A DNA stretch of 64,000 nucleotides from Microbulbifer elongatus (GCF_021165935.1 NZ_CP088953.1:2961501-3025500); one strand, 5' to 3'; counted from the first letter of the stretch, positions 44,906 through 55,776 are shown. The notes: generated from the letters alone by a model not told the origin. Numbers and translations: made by a program.

Positions 44906-46726
44906 ATGCCAATACCCTCTCTGCGTTTGCTATCCCGTTTCTCACTCCGCTGGCTCCGCTATCTGGGAGCACTGTGTGTGGCCGCTCTGCTGAACGCCTG
45001 TGGGACGGAGGAGCCGACCACCGCTCCCTCCCCCAGCCGCCTGATTCCCAAGCCCTGCTGGTTTGATGCGGAGGCCAGCTGGCCGACCACCCAGTGTTTT
45101 ATGATGGAAGTACCGGAGAATTATCAAAAACCGGAAGGCCGCAAGATCCAGTTTCCGGTCGTGCGCTTTTTTGCCGAGATCAGCGATCCCGACAAAGAGC
45201 CCTTGCTGCACCTTGGTGCCGGCGGCCCCGGCGCAAGCATGGGTCTGGAACCCGAGAATGCCAGCGACTGGCTGTGGGTGAACTACTCGGCCATGAGCGT
45301 GGAAGACGGCCGCGACCTGATCGTGATGGATCCGCGCGGCACAGGTATGGCGACTCCCAAGCTCGCCTGTACGGAATTTATCAAGGATGCCGATCTCGCG
45401 TTCACCCGCAACCTGAGTACGGACGAAGAAGCGCGGGTATTTACCTACAGCATGGAGCGCTGCTACAGCCGACTCAGCCAGAAGGCCGACCTGGCGCATT
45501 ACAACAGCGCCGTGGTCGCAAAGGATGTCGAAGAACTGCGCAAGGCCCTTGGGGTGCCCCAGTTCAACCTGTACGGCGTCTCCTATTCCACCCGCTACGC
45601 TCTGACCGTGGCCCGCGACTTTCCCGAGTCCGTGCGCGCAATGGTGCTGAACAGCGCGGTGTTTCCGAACATCATCTATACCCAGAAACTGCCGCAGGAT
45701 GTGGTTGTCGCCTACCGGCGCGGGGTGGATCACTGTCGCGAGGACCGCGCGTGCAACAAACAATACCCCGACCTGGAGCAACGCCTGGAAGCCCGTGTCC
45801 AGGCGCTGGATGAATCCCCGATTACTGTGACGACCGGAAACATCCACCCCGGCGAACAGTACGAATTTGTTCTCACTGGCCAGCGGCTGTTGCGCGTACT
45901 GTTTCAGGCCCTGTACAACGAAAATTTCTACCGGGAATTCCCGGCCATCATCGAGGAACTGGAAGCGGATCAGGCGGAACTGTTGAAGCCGGCTATCGCC
46001 AGTTTCATGGGCCTGGTGCTGGATCCGAATTTCGGTGACGCCGCCGGGATCAGCCATTTCTGTTACGAGGAAGCCCCCTTCGTCGACTTCCAGCAGGCCC
46101 GCAATCTCGCAGCCACCAGTGGCATTCTCGGCGGCTCGGTGCGTGCCGACATTGACATGATGCAGATGCAATGCCGAATCTGGGCCATTCCATCCGCGCC
46201 GATGGTGGAGTCCCGCGCGGTGCAGACACCCATTCCGGCGCTGGTGATGCACGGCGCGCTGGACCCGGTGCTGTCCGCCGAAGATGCCGACAAGGCCCGG
46301 AAAAAACTGCCCAACCATCAGTGGGTTCTATTCCCCCACCTGGCGCACGACGTCATTTCCGCGAGCGACTGCGCGGAACAGGCGGCAGCCGACTTTCTCG
46401 ACAGCCCGGAGCAGCCGGTGGCAGAGAGCGCCGCCCAGTGTCGCCAGGCGGAGCTGGCACGCCAGGCCGAACTGGAGCAGAAAATTGCCGAACTGAAAAA
46501 GCAGCAGGAACAACAGGAATCCGACAGCGCACCTGCCGACAGCGATCAGACCAGGCAGACCCGTGATACCGGCGCGACGGCCTCTCCAGAGATGCAACCG
46601 TCGCCACCCGCCACTTCCGAGTCACCGCAGGCGGAGCCATCATCAGGCACCACCGACGGTGCCCGCGATGAAGCGCAGCGGCACCGCCAGGCACCGGGAG
46701 GCAACCGGTATTCGGAACTCTACTGA
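44906..46726 (+). CDS. Alpha/beta-hydrolase lipoprotein with TAP-like C-terminal domain
   Basis: 606 aa. A long signal ends in lipobox L-L-N-A-C (Cys at about 32), so it is a lipoprotein. The hydrolase core has L-G-A-G-G-P-G-A-S (oxyanion region, about 108-116), D-P-R-G-T-G (about 147-152) and nucleophile S226 in G-V-S-Y-S-T. A TAP-like C-terminal domain follows with V-M-H-G-A-L-D-P-V (acid) and L-A-H-D-V (His). The last 100 residues are a Gln/Glu/Lys coiled coil and a Pro/Ser/Thr-rich tail, not part of the enzyme family. It may be a proline-iminopeptidase-like tripeptidyl peptidase in the envelope. Confidence 0.87.
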   Translation: MPIPSLRLLSRFSLRWLRYLGALCVAALLNACGTEEPTTAPSPSRLIPKPCWFDAEASWPTTQCFMMEVPENYQKPEGRKIQFPVVRFFAEISDPDKEPLLHLGAGGPGASMGLEPENASDWLWVNYSAMSVEDGRDLIVMDPRGTGMATPKLACTEFIKDADLAFTRNLSTDEEARVFTYSMERCYSRLSQKADLAHYNSAVVAKDVEELRKALGVPQFNLYGVSYSTRYALTVARDFPESVRAMVLNSAVFPNIIYTQKLPQDVVVAYRRGVDHCREDRACNKQYPDLEQRLEARVQALDESPITVTTGNIHPGEQYEFVLTGQRLLRVLFQALYNENFYREFPAIIEELEADQAELLKPAIASFMGLVLDPNFGDAAGISHFCYEEAPFVDFQQARNLAATSGILGGSVRADIDMMQMQCRIWAIPSAPMVESRAVQTPIPALVMHGALDPVLSAEDADKARKKLPNHQWVLFPHLAHDVISASDCAEQAAADFLDSPEQPVAESAAQCRQAELARQAELEQKIAELKKQQEQQESDSAPADSDQTRQTRDTGATASPEMQPSPPATSESPQAEPSSGTTDGARDEAQRHRQAPGGNRYSELY

Positions 46727-46849
46727 GCACCGTCACCGGGGCCGCCACGCCCGTGGTCAGGCCGGTGAACGCCCTCGTTAAAGAGGCTGGACAAATGCGC
46801 CGCAGACGCTTAATTTGATCCCCATAATGACGATAAAAAAGCAGTAGCT

Positions 46850-47719
46850 ATGAACTATCAGGGTGTGATTGAAGTCTCCGAGCTGGCGGCACTACTGGCG
46901 CACGAAGAGAGGCAACAAGACACGGATGGCCATGTGGTCATTCTCGATTGCCGATACGATCTGGCAGATACCGAGGCCGGTCACAACGCCTTCCTCGCAG
47001 AACATATTCCCGGCGCTCAGTACGCCAGTTTACACGGGGACCTCTCCGGCCCCTGCGACCGCTACGGCGGCCGACACCCCTTCCCTACACAGCAGCAGTT
47101 TGTCGAATTCGCGCGCGGCAAAGGGATTAACACCAATACCCAGGTCATCGTGTACGACGCCCAGCGCTTCGCATTTGCCGCGCGTGCCTGGTGGTTGCTG
47201 CGGCACTTTGGCCATCAGCGCGTCGCCATCCTGAATGGTGGTTATGGGGCCTGGAAGCGCGCGCAGCTGGATACCGAAAGTGGCGCAGCACAAGCCACCT
47301 CCGCCGGAAACTTCTCCGCAGACGCAGCGGCACAGGACCTGCTGAGCTACGAAGATATTTACCCGCACCTGAATACGCCACCTTGGCAGCTGGTGGACGC
47401 CCGCGAGAGCAAGCGTTTTCTGGGAAATGAAGAGCCCATCGACCCGATTGCCGGGCATATCCCCGGCGCCATCAACAAGCCCTGGCAGTCCATTACCGAT
47501 GACGATGGGATGGTGCTTTCCATAGCGGCGCTGAAGGCACACTGGCAGAGCATTCCGGCTGACGACGATATCGTCTGCTATTGCGGATCCGGCGTTACCG
47601 CCTGTGTAAACCTGTTCTCCCTGTTCCTGATCGGCCGCAAGGCGCGGCTATATCCAGGAAGCTGGAGCGACTGGTGTGCACATATTCTCCATCCTCGCAG
47701 CACCGCCGCCTCCGCCTGA
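46850..47719 (+). CDS. sseA: Sulfurtransferase, 3-mercaptopyruvate type (two rhodanese domains)
   Basis: 289 aa with an inactive N-terminal rhodanese domain (about 5-135) and a catalytic C-terminal one (about 160-280). The active-site loop is C245-G-S-G-V-T, the CG(S/T)GVT form of mercaptopyruvate sulfurtransferases, as opposed to thiosulfate rhodaneses (CRxGx[R/T]). G-A-I-N-K-P-W and V-D-A-R-E-S are also typical. It moves sulfur from 3-mercaptopyruvate to thiophilic acceptors in the cytoplasm. Convergent with msrA, 25 bases away. Confidence 0.92.
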   Translation: MNYQGVIEVSELAALLAHEERQQDTDGHVVILDCRYDLADTEAGHNAFLAEHIPGAQYASLHGDLSGPCDRYGGRHPFPTQQQFVEFARGKGINTNTQVIVYDAQRFAFAARAWWLLRHFGHQRVAILNGGYGAWKRAQLDTESGAAQATSAGNFSADAAAQDLLSYEDIYPHLNTPPWQLVDARESKRFLGNEEPIDPIAGHIPGAINKPWQSITDDDGMVLSIAALKAHWQSIPADDDIVCYCGSGVTACVNLFSLFLIGRKARLYPGSWSDWCAHILHPRSTAASA

Positions 47720-47744
47720 ATATCCGAGGGACGCTACGGTGAAA

Positions 47745-48374
47745 TCACCGTAGCAGGCAGGCACCGGTTCCGGCCAGACCACAGTAGCCACCAGGGTTTT
47801 TCGCCAGATACTGCTGGTGGTCTTCTTCCGCATAGTAAAAAGTGGGGGCAGGAAGAATCTCGGTGGTGATGGCACCAAACTCCTGCTCCTGCAGCGCTTG
47901 CTGAAAAGCGGCCTCCGACGATTCGGCCTGTTGCGCCTGCTCGGCGCCGTAGGTGTAAATCACCGAGCGATACTGCGTGCCCAAGTCATTGCCCTGGCGC
48001 ATGCCCTGGGTCGGATCGTGCTCCTCCCAAAAATGGCGCAACAGCTCTGTATAGCTGATCACCTGCGGATCAAATACCACCAGCACCACTTCGGCGTGGC
48101 CAGTGCCACCACTACAGACTTCCTGATAGTTGGGGTTGGGAGTGATGCCACCGGCGTAGCCCACCGCCGTCACCCACACCCCATCCAGCTCCCAGAACAG
48201 GCGCTCGGCACCCCAGAAGCATCCCATTCCGAACACCGCCTGCTCATAGCTGTCGGGAAAGGGCGCCACCAGTGAGCGTCCGGAGACAAAGTGCTTGCCA
48301 CTGATCGGCATGGGGTCAGCACGCCCTGGTAGAGCTTCCTCAGGGGTGGGAATGCGGGACTTGTCAAACTGCAT
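47745..48374 (-). CDS. msrA: Peptide methionine-S-sulfoxide reductase MsrA
   Basis: 209 aa, near the E. coli MsrA length (212). The catalytic motif [10 protein letters not shown] (about 50-59) is complete, followed by [19 protein letters not shown] (about 91-97) and [10 protein letters not shown] carrying the resolving cysteines at the C-terminus (C near 198 and 206). It reduces methionine-S-sulfoxide using thioredoxin. No signal peptide, so cytoplasmic. Monocistronic; about 30 bases downstream of the methyltransferase gene on the same strand. Confidence 0.96.
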   Translation of the reverse strand: MQFDKSRIPTPEEALPGRADPMPISGKHFVSGRSLVAPFPDSYEQAVFGMGCFWGAERLFWELDGVWVTAVGYAGGITPNPNYQEVCSGGTGHAEVVLVVFDPQVISYTELLRHFWEEHDPTQGMRQGNDLGTQYRSVIYTYGAEQAQQAESSEAAFQQALQEQEFGAITTEILPAPTFYYAEEDHQQYLAKNPGGYCGLAGTGACLLR

Positions 48375-48406
48375 GGTATACCTCGATTGACCGTGGGTAA
48401 CGGAAT

Positions 48407-49027
48407 CTATTCATCGCCAGCGAGCATGATACAGCCCGAGGCTTTCATGGGGCGGAGAGTCTGCCACTCGAAGTACTGGGCGTCGAGTTTTTCTACCGCC
48501 CGCTCTCCCAGTCGCCGGAACGGTGAACGCCCCGGATCCACCAGCATCACCCGGCCCACGCCCGCGCGCAGCGCTCGTCGGGTCAAATTGTAGAGTGGCG
48601 CCTCCAGTTGGTCCCAAAAGCAGATATCGGTGCCGATCACCGCGTCAAACTCTCCCAGGGCCGTAGCGGTTACCTTCTCATAGCGGCAGCGCCAGGTTTT
48701 GATCTCTACCCCGTTCAGCGCCGCATGGTATTCCGCAAACGGAAACACGCTGGGGTCGGCGTCCAGCGAGGTCACTCTGGCATCAAATTGTTTGGCACAG
48801 AAAATACCACCGAGCCCCCAACCACACCCCAGGTCCAGCACCCGGGCCCCTTTCTTGAGTGGATGTTTTTTCAGGTAATCCATGGTGAGATAGGAGCTCT
48901 TCCAGAACTTATTGCCATGCAGACTGGCATCCCCCGCTTCGCGGCGCAATTTGCGCATATCCGGATGCGCATTTTTTCGCACCACCAGCCCAAACATCCG
49001 ACGGTTTAGTGTCTGGCTTTCACTCAA
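48407..49027 (-). CDS. Class I SAM-dependent methyltransferase (METTL-like)
   Basis: 206 aa from TTG 49027, preferred because AAGGGAGGGG lies about 5 bases before it; the frame has a further TTG at 49051 without such a site. The SAM-binding motif is [12 protein letters not shown] (about 64-75), then T-S-L-D-A-D (about 85-90) and G-T-D-I-C-F-W-D (about 131-138). The pattern resembles lysine-type protein methyltransferases of the METTL18/21 fold in bacteria, but the substrate cannot be inferred. N-terminal 45 residues are basic. Confidence 0.8.
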   Translation of the reverse strand: MSESQTLNRRMFGLVVRKNAHPDMRKLRREAGDASLHGNKFWKSSYLTMDYLKKHPLKKGARVLDLGCGWGLGGIFCAKQFDARVTSLDADPSVFPFAEYHAALNGVEIKTWRCRYEKVTATALGEFDAVIGTDICFWDQLEAPLYNLTRRALRAGVGRVMLVDPGRSPFRRLGERAVEKLDAQYFEWQTLRPMKASGCIMLAGDE

Positions 49028-49257
49028 TGTGTCCCCTCCCTTTACGTGCAAATAAAATGAACATAACGCGGCTTGTTTGAATTGCGGCTAAAACTACAAA
49101 AAAAAAGCAGGCAATGCCATTTCTGCGAAGTGCCATCATTATGGCAAACCAAGCTGGCCCACTGGTCTATTTTTGCAGTGGGAAAACACGGATTTGTTTC
49201 GATTGCCCGCCCATAAATTCTTCGCTGCAGAAAAAACAGGCAAAAGAGCACTTTATC

Positions 49258-50514
49258 ATGCCAAATATCCGCCGCACTCTCCTGGTCGCCACCGCGATTA
49301 CTGCCGCTCCCGGCACCCAGGCAGTGCCAATTTATCAGTCCAATCAGGTGACCCTGTATATGGAGGGCTACCTGACCGCTCATATGGTCAACAGCTTTGG
49401 CGACACCTCCATGCAAAACGGTGCGTCACGTATCCGCATTGGCCTGAATGTGCCCGCCTACGACCAGTGGGATACCGGCTTCAATGTGGAATGGGGGGTG
49501 AACGCGATCAATTCCGCCGGCAATGTGGTGATTCAGGGCGACCAGCAGGCCGCTCTAGGTGAAACACAATTATCGTTGTACCTGAGGCAGGGGCACGGTT
49601 TTGCCAAACACCCCAAGTGGGGCGAGTTTTCTGCTGGGAAACAATGGGGGGTGTACTACGAGGTAACCTACATCACCGACTGGTATAACGTATCCGGTGG
49701 TCTCGCCAGCGGCACCTACGCGCTGGGAACCGACGGCGGTGTCACGGGAACCGGTCGCGCCGACAGCGCCCTCGCCTGGCGCAAATCCTGGGAAACAGAA
49801 GCCGGCGAATTCAAAATCGGTGTACAGTACGCGGCCCATGTGGCCGACCTTGAGATCAATGTGGACCTGGGGCCGGATTTGGAGGTCGAGTGCCCCATCG
49901 GCGATTGTGAATACGGCATTAGCCACGGTATAGCCGCGGTTTACCACGCAAATATCGGTGACGGCTTTTTCATCGGCGCTGCCTACAACCGGGTAAAACT
50001 GGATATCCAGACCGATGACGGCCTCGTGTTTGACACCTCTAGTGGCGAACGGGTGCTGATCGATAGCAACTATCCGATCGGCGCAAGCAGTAACGACTGG
50101 ACCACGGCGCTCGGCATGTTCTATGGCAAAGAGGCGTTTGCCAAAGGGTTCTACGGCGCGGCGGTTTTTCAGCGCTCACAGAATAATGAGCTTGCCCCGG
50201 CCGGGTCGGTGATGGGCGTCGATAATTTCTTCGATGCCAAGGGTTCAGAATCCTTCCTCAGCTACACCTGGGGTAAAGATAATTGCTATTCAGTTTATGG
50301 TGGCCACAACTATCTGGTCTCGGACGACCCGGAATTTGACGCCGCACTGGTGGACGCAAATCGCTACAAACTCGCCCAGTACTACCTCGGTTTTCAGTAC
50401 CGCTGGAACGAGCGGGTGCGTCTGTACTGGGAGAATGGTTACGACGATAGCAATGCCGTCGCCCGCCAGCAGTACGACAGTTTTATGGCCGTCGGCTTTC
50501 GCATCGACATCTGA
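49258..50514 (+). CDS. Outer-membrane porin
   Basis: 418 aa from ATG 49258 (MPNIRRTLLVATAITAAP), chosen because it gives a signal peptide cleaved near T-Q-A (about 20-22); the open frame upstream to 49114 is not needed. The rest is a beta-barrel pattern of alternating residues: R-I-R-I-G-L-N-V strand near the start and V-G-F-R-I-D-I at the very end, with a hydrophobic terminal residue as in Gram-negative porins. A Cys pair (E-C-P-I-G-D-C, about 211-217) sits in a loop. It probably forms a diffusion channel; substrate unknown. Confidence 0.8.
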   Translation: MPNIRRTLLVATAITAAPGTQAVPIYQSNQVTLYMEGYLTAHMVNSFGDTSMQNGASRIRIGLNVPAYDQWDTGFNVEWGVNAINSAGNVVIQGDQQAALGETQLSLYLRQGHGFAKHPKWGEFSAGKQWGVYYEVTYITDWYNVSGGLASGTYALGTDGGVTGTGRADSALAWRKSWETEAGEFKIGVQYAAHVADLEINVDLGPDLEVECPIGDCEYGISHGIAAVYHANIGDGFFIGAAYNRVKLDIQTDDGLVFDTSSGERVLIDSNYPIGASSNDWTTALGMFYGKEAFAKGFYGAAVFQRSQNNELAPAGSVMGVDNFFDAKGSESFLSYTWGKDNCYSVYGGHNYLVSDDPEFDAALVDANRYKLAQYYLGFQYRWNERVRLYWENGYDDSNAVARQQYDSFMAVGFRIDI

Positions 50515-50560
50515 TACCCTTGCGGCTTGAAGACATTCTCTCTCGCTGGAGTAGTTCACC

Positions 50561-51130
50561 TTGGGCCGCATGATCCTGCTAATTGCCGTCGGTATTTTCG
50601 CCTGGCTGGCAATCCAGAAATTCAAGTACAGCCCGCCGGACCAACGGCGCAAGCTCATCATCCAATATGTACTGATTGCCCTGGCGCTGGCCGCGGTACT
50701 CCTCGCAGTCAGCGGCCGCCTGCACTGGGTGGGAGCCGCGGTCGCCGTGGTACTCCCCATCGTAAACCACCTGTGGCGCACCTTTGGCCGCCACCTGCCC
50801 TGGATCGCACCCCTGATCGCCAAGCACGCGCAGGCGCGCGCACAGAAGCAACAGCAGAAGCAGAAGCAGAAGCAGAAGCAGAAGCAGTCAGGCAGTGAAA
50901 ACCCCGGAGCCGGAGAAGGAAACACACAAAAACCGGACCGGGAACCACAACTGACCGAGGCTGAGGCCCGCCGCATTCTCAGTGTTTCCAAAAACGCCAG
51001 CCGCGACGAAATTATCGGCGCCCACCGCAAGCTGATTCAGAAGTTCCACCCGGACCGCGGCGGCAATGACTATCTCGCCTCGCGCATCAACGCAGCCAAG
51101 GCCCTACTGCTGAAACAGCTCGGGGAGTAA
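50561..51130 (+). CDS. Membrane-anchored J-domain protein
   Basis: 189 aa from TTG 50561 (GGAG about 10 bases ahead); an ATG lies three codons later. Two N-terminal helices (about 4-15 and 34-70) precede a Q/K linker made by a CAGAAG tandem repeat (about residues 95-110). A C-terminal half J-domain (about 130-189) has helices II-III and the H-P-D motif in K-F-H-P-D-R-G-G, as in TIM14/DnaJ-like membrane proteins. It would stimulate a DnaK ATPase at the membrane. It is convergent with cmoM, 13 bases apart. Confidence 0.85.
   Translation: MGRMILLIAVGIFAWLAIQKFKYSPPDQRRKLIIQYVLIALALAAVLLAVSGRLHWVGAAVAVVLPIVNHLWRTFGRHLPWIAPLIAKHAQARAQKQQQKQKQKQKQKQSGSENPGAGEGNTQKPDREPQLTEAEARRILSVSKNASRDEIIGAHRKLIQKFHPDRGGNDYLASRINAAKALLLKQLGE
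50855..50887 (+). repeat. CAGAAG hexanucleotide tandem repeat inside the J-domain gene
   Basis: Five and a half perfect CAGAAG units encode alternating Gln-Lys. Because the unit is six bases, expansion or contraction keeps frame and would only change linker length. Confidence 0.9.
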
Positions 51131-51143
51131 TCGGGCCCCGCGT

Positions 51144-51935
51144 CTACACCTTTCTGCAGAGCAGGTGAACGTAACGGGCCAACTGCCGATATGGATCAAT
51201 GCGCGAATAGTGCAATTCTTTTTCGACGATGGCCTCAGCCGGCAGCTTGTCTCGTATTTCCGGGGTCATAAAATCGTGGAAACAGCGAATTCCGCTGTGG
51301 GCCACCAGCGACAGCCCCGCCTGCGCCACCCAATCCAATACTTCTTCCGGCAACAACGGATTCGACGGTGTCAGACTGCCGGGATGCCCGCCCCAGTTGT
51401 CACTGGCAAGATGGCGATCCAATTGCCGCAGGCTGCCCCGCTGCAGCAGACGGAATTCCAGCGCGCGACGATTGTAAAAGGTGAGGGAAAGGTAGCCGCC
51501 GGCATTGAGGTTATCAGCCAGATGTACCAGAGCCTGCTGGGGCTCCGCCAGCCATTCCAGTACCGCGTGGCACAAGAGCAGATCTGCGCTCGGAATGTTG
51601 GGGGCAGCATTCAACCGCTGCAGGGGCACCTCGACCAGGGACACCCGCTGTTGAAGTCCTCGAGTCTCGACCTGTTCCGCCGCCAATGCCAGCATGGCAC
51701 TGGAAATATCCGTGATCCAGACACGGCAGCCCGCCTCCGCCAGGTCCAGTGCAAACTGTCCCTGGCCGCCACCGGCATCAAGCACCACCGGACCATCGCC
51801 ATCTATTGCGGACTCGAGATTCACATAGGGCGCCAGGTCCCGTTTCAGCACCGCCAGACGAATATCGCCCTTCAGTCCACCATAGATGCGCTTGCGAAAG
51901 CGCTCCGCCAGATCATCAAAATTACGGTCGTTCAC
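51144..51935 (-). CDS. cmoM: tRNA 5-carboxymethoxyuridine methyltransferase CmoM
   Basis: 263 aa, the family length. It begins M-N-D-R-N-F-D-D-L-A-E-R-F and then I-Y-G-G-L-K-G, which are CmoM hallmarks. The SAM motif is V-L-D-A-G-G-G-Q-G-Q-F-A (about 50-61), with D-I-S (about 75-77), L-C-H-A-V-L-E-W-L (about 121-129) and P-S-N-P-L (about 193-197). It methylates cmo5U34 to mcmo5U in tRNA wobble positions. The earlier enzymes cmoA and cmoB are 4 kb away in this window, divergently oriented. Confidence 0.93.
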   Translation of the reverse strand: MNDRNFDDLAERFRKRIYGGLKGDIRLAVLKRDLAPYVNLESAIDGDGPVVLDAGGGQGQFALDLAEAGCRVWITDISSAMLALAAEQVETRGLQQRVSLVEVPLQRLNAAPNIPSADLLLCHAVLEWLAEPQQALVHLADNLNAGGYLSLTFYNRRALEFRLLQRGSLRQLDRHLASDNWGGHPGSLTPSNPLLPEEVLDWVAQAGLSLVAHSGIRCFHDFMTPEIRDKLPAEAIVEKELHYSRIDPYRQLARYVHLLCRKV

Positions 51936-51956
51936 GGCTGCTTACTTGTCCCGCAC

Positions 51957-52670
51957 CTACTTGTCCCTAACCTGGTCGAGGGAACGACCTTCCGCCGCGA
52001 GGATCACCTGGAGAGTGCGCGAGCGGAATTCCCGCATATACAGTACCCAGACCACCGCCAGGAACCCGAGCACAAACAGCAGTGGATGCACAAACCAGCC
52101 CATCACCGCCATGGAAAAGTAATAGCAACGCAAGCCGTAGTTGTAACTGTGCCCGGCCTGATCGATCACCTTGGCCGCACTGATGGCGTAGCGACGACGC
52201 TCCTCCCGCGTGACATCCTCCTCGTCTACCGCCGGAGCCGCCCCCAGCAGTACGTTGGCGAAGGAATACTGACGCAGGGACCAGGTGAAATTGAAGAAAG
52301 CGAAGATATAGATGAGGATCAGTACCAGTACCTTCAGCTCAAACTGCTCCACGGTGGTGGTCTGCGCAAAGGGCAGACTGCTCAGCACGGCCACCGCCGC
52401 ACTGTTGGCGGACAGTGCGGTAACCAGACCCGCCAGAATCAGAATACTGGTGGAGGCAAAAAAACCGATCACCCGCTCGAGGTTGCTGAGAATGGCCGCA
52501 TCCGGCATCCGCATATCGCGATCCAGCATACGCAGCATCCATTCCACCCGGTACCACTGCATGGAGGAAGCCAGGCACCAGGCCGTCTTGGCCTTGCGGC
52601 GGGCAAACACCGTATAGCCAGCCCAGGTAAAGCAGAACCCTGCCAGGCTCGCGAAATCCATCCAGTTCAA
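51957..52670 (-). CDS. DUF599 domain-containing membrane protein
   Basis: 237 aa from TTG 52670, chosen because GGGAG lies 8 bases before it and it starts N-W-M-D-F-A-S-L as relatives do; an ATG at 52685 lacks a ribosome site. About four or five helices (near residues 5-25, 60-85, 110-130, 170-215). R-x-E-W-M-L-R-M-L-x-R-D-x-R (about 40-53) and Y-N-Y-G-L-R-C-Y-Y-F (about 173-182) are DUF599 patterns. Function is unknown. The stop is 22 bases upstream of the cmoM start, so it is probably in the same transcript. Confidence 0.82.
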   Translation of the reverse strand: MNWMDFASLAGFCFTWAGYTVFARRKAKTAWCLASSMQWYRVEWMLRMLDRDMRMPDAAILSNLERVIGFFASTSILILAGLVTALSANSAAVAVLSSLPFAQTTTVEQFELKVLVLILIYIFAFFNFTWSLRQYSFANVLLGAAPAVDEEDVTREERRRYAISAAKVIDQAGHSYNYGLRCYYFSMAVMGWFVHPLLFVLGFLAVVWVLYMREFRSRTLQVILAAEGRSLDQVRDK

Positions 52671-52863
52671 CGCACAATCTCCCATCGACTACATTTATTG
52701 CGTCACGACTAACGATAAGTACAACGCGGTCGGAAGTGTCGCACCGGTGAACCCGGTGTCAACCCTGTCATTTCGTCGCCACTCGGCGCTAAAATGGCCG
52801 CCGATTTGGCCCTGGCGAAAAAATAGCACCAGGGCGACCGCTAATTACCACTGGAGCTGACTT

Positions 52864-55776
52864 TTGAGCAACGCACATCCCGCCTTCGAACCGATGACCA
52901 GTGCCGAGATCGAGTCCCTTGGCGTTCGCGTGGAAGAGTACCGCCACCGCCGCACCGGCGCCCAGCATCTGCATATCGCCGCGGACAACCCAGAAAACGT
53001 ATTCCTGGTGGCCCTGCGCACCGTCCCCCACGACTCCACCGGGGTGGCCCATATCCTGGAGCACACCGCCCTGTGCGGCAGCGACAAGTATCCGGTACGC
53101 GACCCCTTCTTCATGATGATACGGCGTTCTCTGAACACCTTTATGAACGCCTTTACCAGTTCCGATTGGACCGCCTACCCGTTCGCCAGCCAGAACCGCA
53201 AGGATTTTGCCAACCTGCTGGACGTGTATCTGGACGCAGTCTTCTTCGCCAAGCTGGACCCACTGGATTTCGCCCAGGAAGGTCACCGCCTGGAGTTTGC
53301 CGAAGCCGATAATGCGGACAGTGACCTGGTCTTCAAGGGCGTGGTATTCAACGAGATGAAAGGTGCCATGAGCTCTGTCACCTCGCAATTGTGGCAGAAA
53401 CTCAGCAAGTACCTGTTTCCCACCACCACCTACCACCACAACTCCGGTGGCGAACCCGCGGATATCCCGGACCTCAGCTATGAACAGCTGGTGGACTTCT
53501 ATCGCACCCATTATCACCCCACCAACGCCATCTTCATGACCTTCGGCGATATCCCGGCCGCCGAACACCAGGCAGTTTTTGAAGAGAAGGCCCTGCATAA
53601 ATTCGACCAACTCGACGATCTCATCAGTGTCGGCCGGGAAAAACTCTACGTGGCGCCGGTACGGGTGGAAGAAAACTACCCTCTGCCCGCCGACGAAGGG
53701 CAGGACGAGAAAACCCATATTGTACTCGGTTGGCTGCTGGGGGATGTGACCGATCTGGAACAGGTATTGACCGCTCACCTGCTGTCCGGTGTACTGCTGG
53801 ACAACAGTGCCTCGCCGCTGATGCACCTGCTGGAAACCACTGAACTCGGGCAGTCTCCGTCCCCACTGTGCGGACTGGATGACAGTCAGCGGGAGCTGGT
53901 TTTTGTGTGCGGCATCGAAGGCAGTGAACGCTCGCGGGCCGACGACTTCGAGCAACAGGTTCTGAAGGTCCTTGCGGATGTAGCCGAAAACGGGGTGCCC
54001 TACGAACAGGTTGCCGCTGCTCTGCACCAGCTGGAGTTACAACAGCGGGAAATTGGCGGTGACGGCTACCCCTACGGCTTGCAGCTCATCCTCACCGCAC
54101 TCTCCGGCGCCACCCACCGGGGCGACGCGATCGGTCTGTTGAACATCGACGCCACCCTGGAAAAGCTGCGCGAACAGATAAAAGACCCCAAATTTATTGC
54201 CGACGCCGCGCGCAGTTTACTCGTTGAGAACCAGCACCGGGTGCGCCTGGTCCTGTCCCCGGACCCGCATATGGCCGCCCGTGCCGAGCAGGCAGAAAAA
54301 AACCGGCTCGCCGAAATCAAGGCCGGCCTGGGTGAAGGCGAGAAACAACAGATCATTCAGACCGCCAAAGCCCTGGCGGAGCGCCAGCAGCGCAAAGACG
54401 ACGAATCCATCCTGCCGAAGGTCGGTGTCGAGGATATTCCCGCGGAACTGCCACGGGTGGATGGAGAAACCGTCGAGGTGAATGGCAATAAGGTCAGCCG
54501 CTACGCCGCGGGCACGAACGGACTCGTATACCAGCAACTGGTGGCCTCACTGCCCGACTTCTCGGATCAGGAGCGCCTGCTACTGCCCTATTACTGCCAG
54601 ACCTTGAGTGAAGTGGGCCTGGGGGACAAAGACTATCTGCAGGTCCAGCAGTGGCAGGCCGCCGTGGCGGGTTCCCTGCACAGCTTTACCAGCCAGCGCA
54701 CAGAACTCGAAGACCTGCACAGCCAGAAGGGGCACTTCATTCTGTCTGGTAAAGCACTGGCCGCCAATCAGGCCGGCCTGACCGAGCTGATGCAGGCCAC
54801 CATGGAACAGGTCCGCTTTGATGAGCTGCCGCGCATCAAGGAACTACTTTTACAGACACTGGCCCGCCGCGAACAGTCGGTGGTGGGTAATGGTCACGCC
54901 CTGGCCATGGCGGCGGCCAGCGCCGGTTTCAACCGCGCAGCGGCCGATGGCCACCAGTTTGGCGGCCTCCAGGGACTGCGCCAGCTGAAGGCGCTGATCA
55001 AAAGCCTCGACAGTGACGCTGGGCTCGAAAACATTGCCGGTACCTTCAATGCCATTCATCAGAAAATTCTCGGTGCCGAGCGCCAATTCCTGGTGATCGG
55101 CGAGGAAGACAAACTGGCGGACTTCACCAGTGCCCTGGCCCCACTGACCAGCGCCGATGGCATCCATTACGGGGCTGAAAAAGAAGATTTCACCCCTCAC
55201 CCGATTAACGATATGTGGATCGCCAACAGCCAGGTCAACTTCTGCGCCAAGGCCTACCCGACCGTGCCAATGTCTCACCCGGATGCGGCCGCACTGGCAG
55301 TACTGGGCGGCTTCCTGCGCAACGGCTACCTGCATCGCACCATCCGTGAGCAAGGGGGTGCCTACGGCGGCGGCGCCAGCCACGACGCCACCATCGGCGC
55401 TTTCCGTTTCTACTCCTACCGCGACCCGCGCATGGCCGAGACCCTGCAGGATTTCGATGGGTCCATTGAATGGCTGCTGAATGAATCTCACGATGACCTG
55501 CAGGTGGAAGAAGCCATTCTCGGCGTGGTCGGTGGCATGGATAAACCGGGCTCTCCTGCCGGTGAAGCCAAGAAGGCCTTCCATTCCAATCTGTACGGCC
55601 GCACCCACGAAGTGCGTCAGGCGTTCCGCCGCCGGGTCACCGAGGTGACCGTGGACGACCTGCAACGGGTGGCCCGCACCTACTTGCAGCCGGAAAAAGC
55701 CAATACCGCAGTCATCACCGGCAATCAGGGACGCGATGCCGGCCTGGCGCTGGATCTGCACGAAGAAAAACTGTGA
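52864..55776 (+). CDS. M16-family zinc metallopeptidase (PreP-like presequence protease)
   Basis: 970 aa, full length for PreP-type M16C peptidases. The inverted zinc motif is H63-I-L-E66-H67, followed by [21 protein letters not shown] (about 95-109) and D-V-Y-L-D-A-V-F (about 119-126) are family patterns. Four M16 domains with a central helical linker (near 480-540) form a closed chamber that degrades short unstructured peptides. The start is TTG 52864 with GGAG about 8 bases ahead. No signal peptide, so cytoplasmic. Its stop overlaps the cmoA GTG (GTGA), making one operon with cmoA and cmoB. Confidence 0.93.
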   Translation: MSNAHPAFEPMTSAEIESLGVRVEEYRHRRTGAQHLHIAADNPENVFLVALRTVPHDSTGVAHILEHTALCGSDKYPVRDPFFMMIRRSLNTFMNAFTSSDWTAYPFASQNRKDFANLLDVYLDAVFFAKLDPLDFAQEGHRLEFAEADNADSDLVFKGVVFNEMKGAMSSVTSQLWQKLSKYLFPTTTYHHNSGGEPADIPDLSYEQLVDFYRTHYHPTNAIFMTFGDIPAAEHQAVFEEKALHKFDQLDDLISVGREKLYVAPVRVEENYPLPADEGQDEKTHIVLGWLLGDVTDLEQVLTAHLLSGVLLDNSASPLMHLLETTELGQSPSPLCGLDDSQRELVFVCGIEGSERSRADDFEQQVLKVLADVAENGVPYEQVAAALHQLELQQREIGGDGYPYGLQLILTALSGATHRGDAIGLLNIDATLEKLREQIKDPKFIADAARSLLVENQHRVRLVLSPDPHMAARAEQAEKNRLAEIKAGLGEGEKQQIIQTAKALAERQQRKDDESILPKVGVEDIPAELPRVDGETVEVNGNKVSRYAAGTNGLVYQQLVASLPDFSDQERLLLPYYCQTLSEVGLGDKDYLQVQQWQAAVAGSLHSFTSQRTELEDLHSQKGHFILSGKALAANQAGLTELMQATMEQVRFDELPRIKELLLQTLARREQSVVGNGHALAMAAASAGFNRAAADGHQFGGLQGLRQLKALIKSLDSDAGLENIAGTFNAIHQKILGAERQFLVIGEEDKLADFTSALAPLTSADGIHYGAEKEDFTPHPINDMWIANSQVNFCAKAYPTVPMSHPDAAALAVLGGFLRNGYLHRTIREQGGAYGGGASHDATIGAFRFYSYRDPRMAETLQDFDGSIEWLLNESHDDLQVEEAILGVVGGMDKPGSPAGEAKKAFHSNLYGRTHEVRQAFRRRVTEVTVDDLQRVARTYLQPEKANTAVITGNQGRDAGLALDLHEEKL

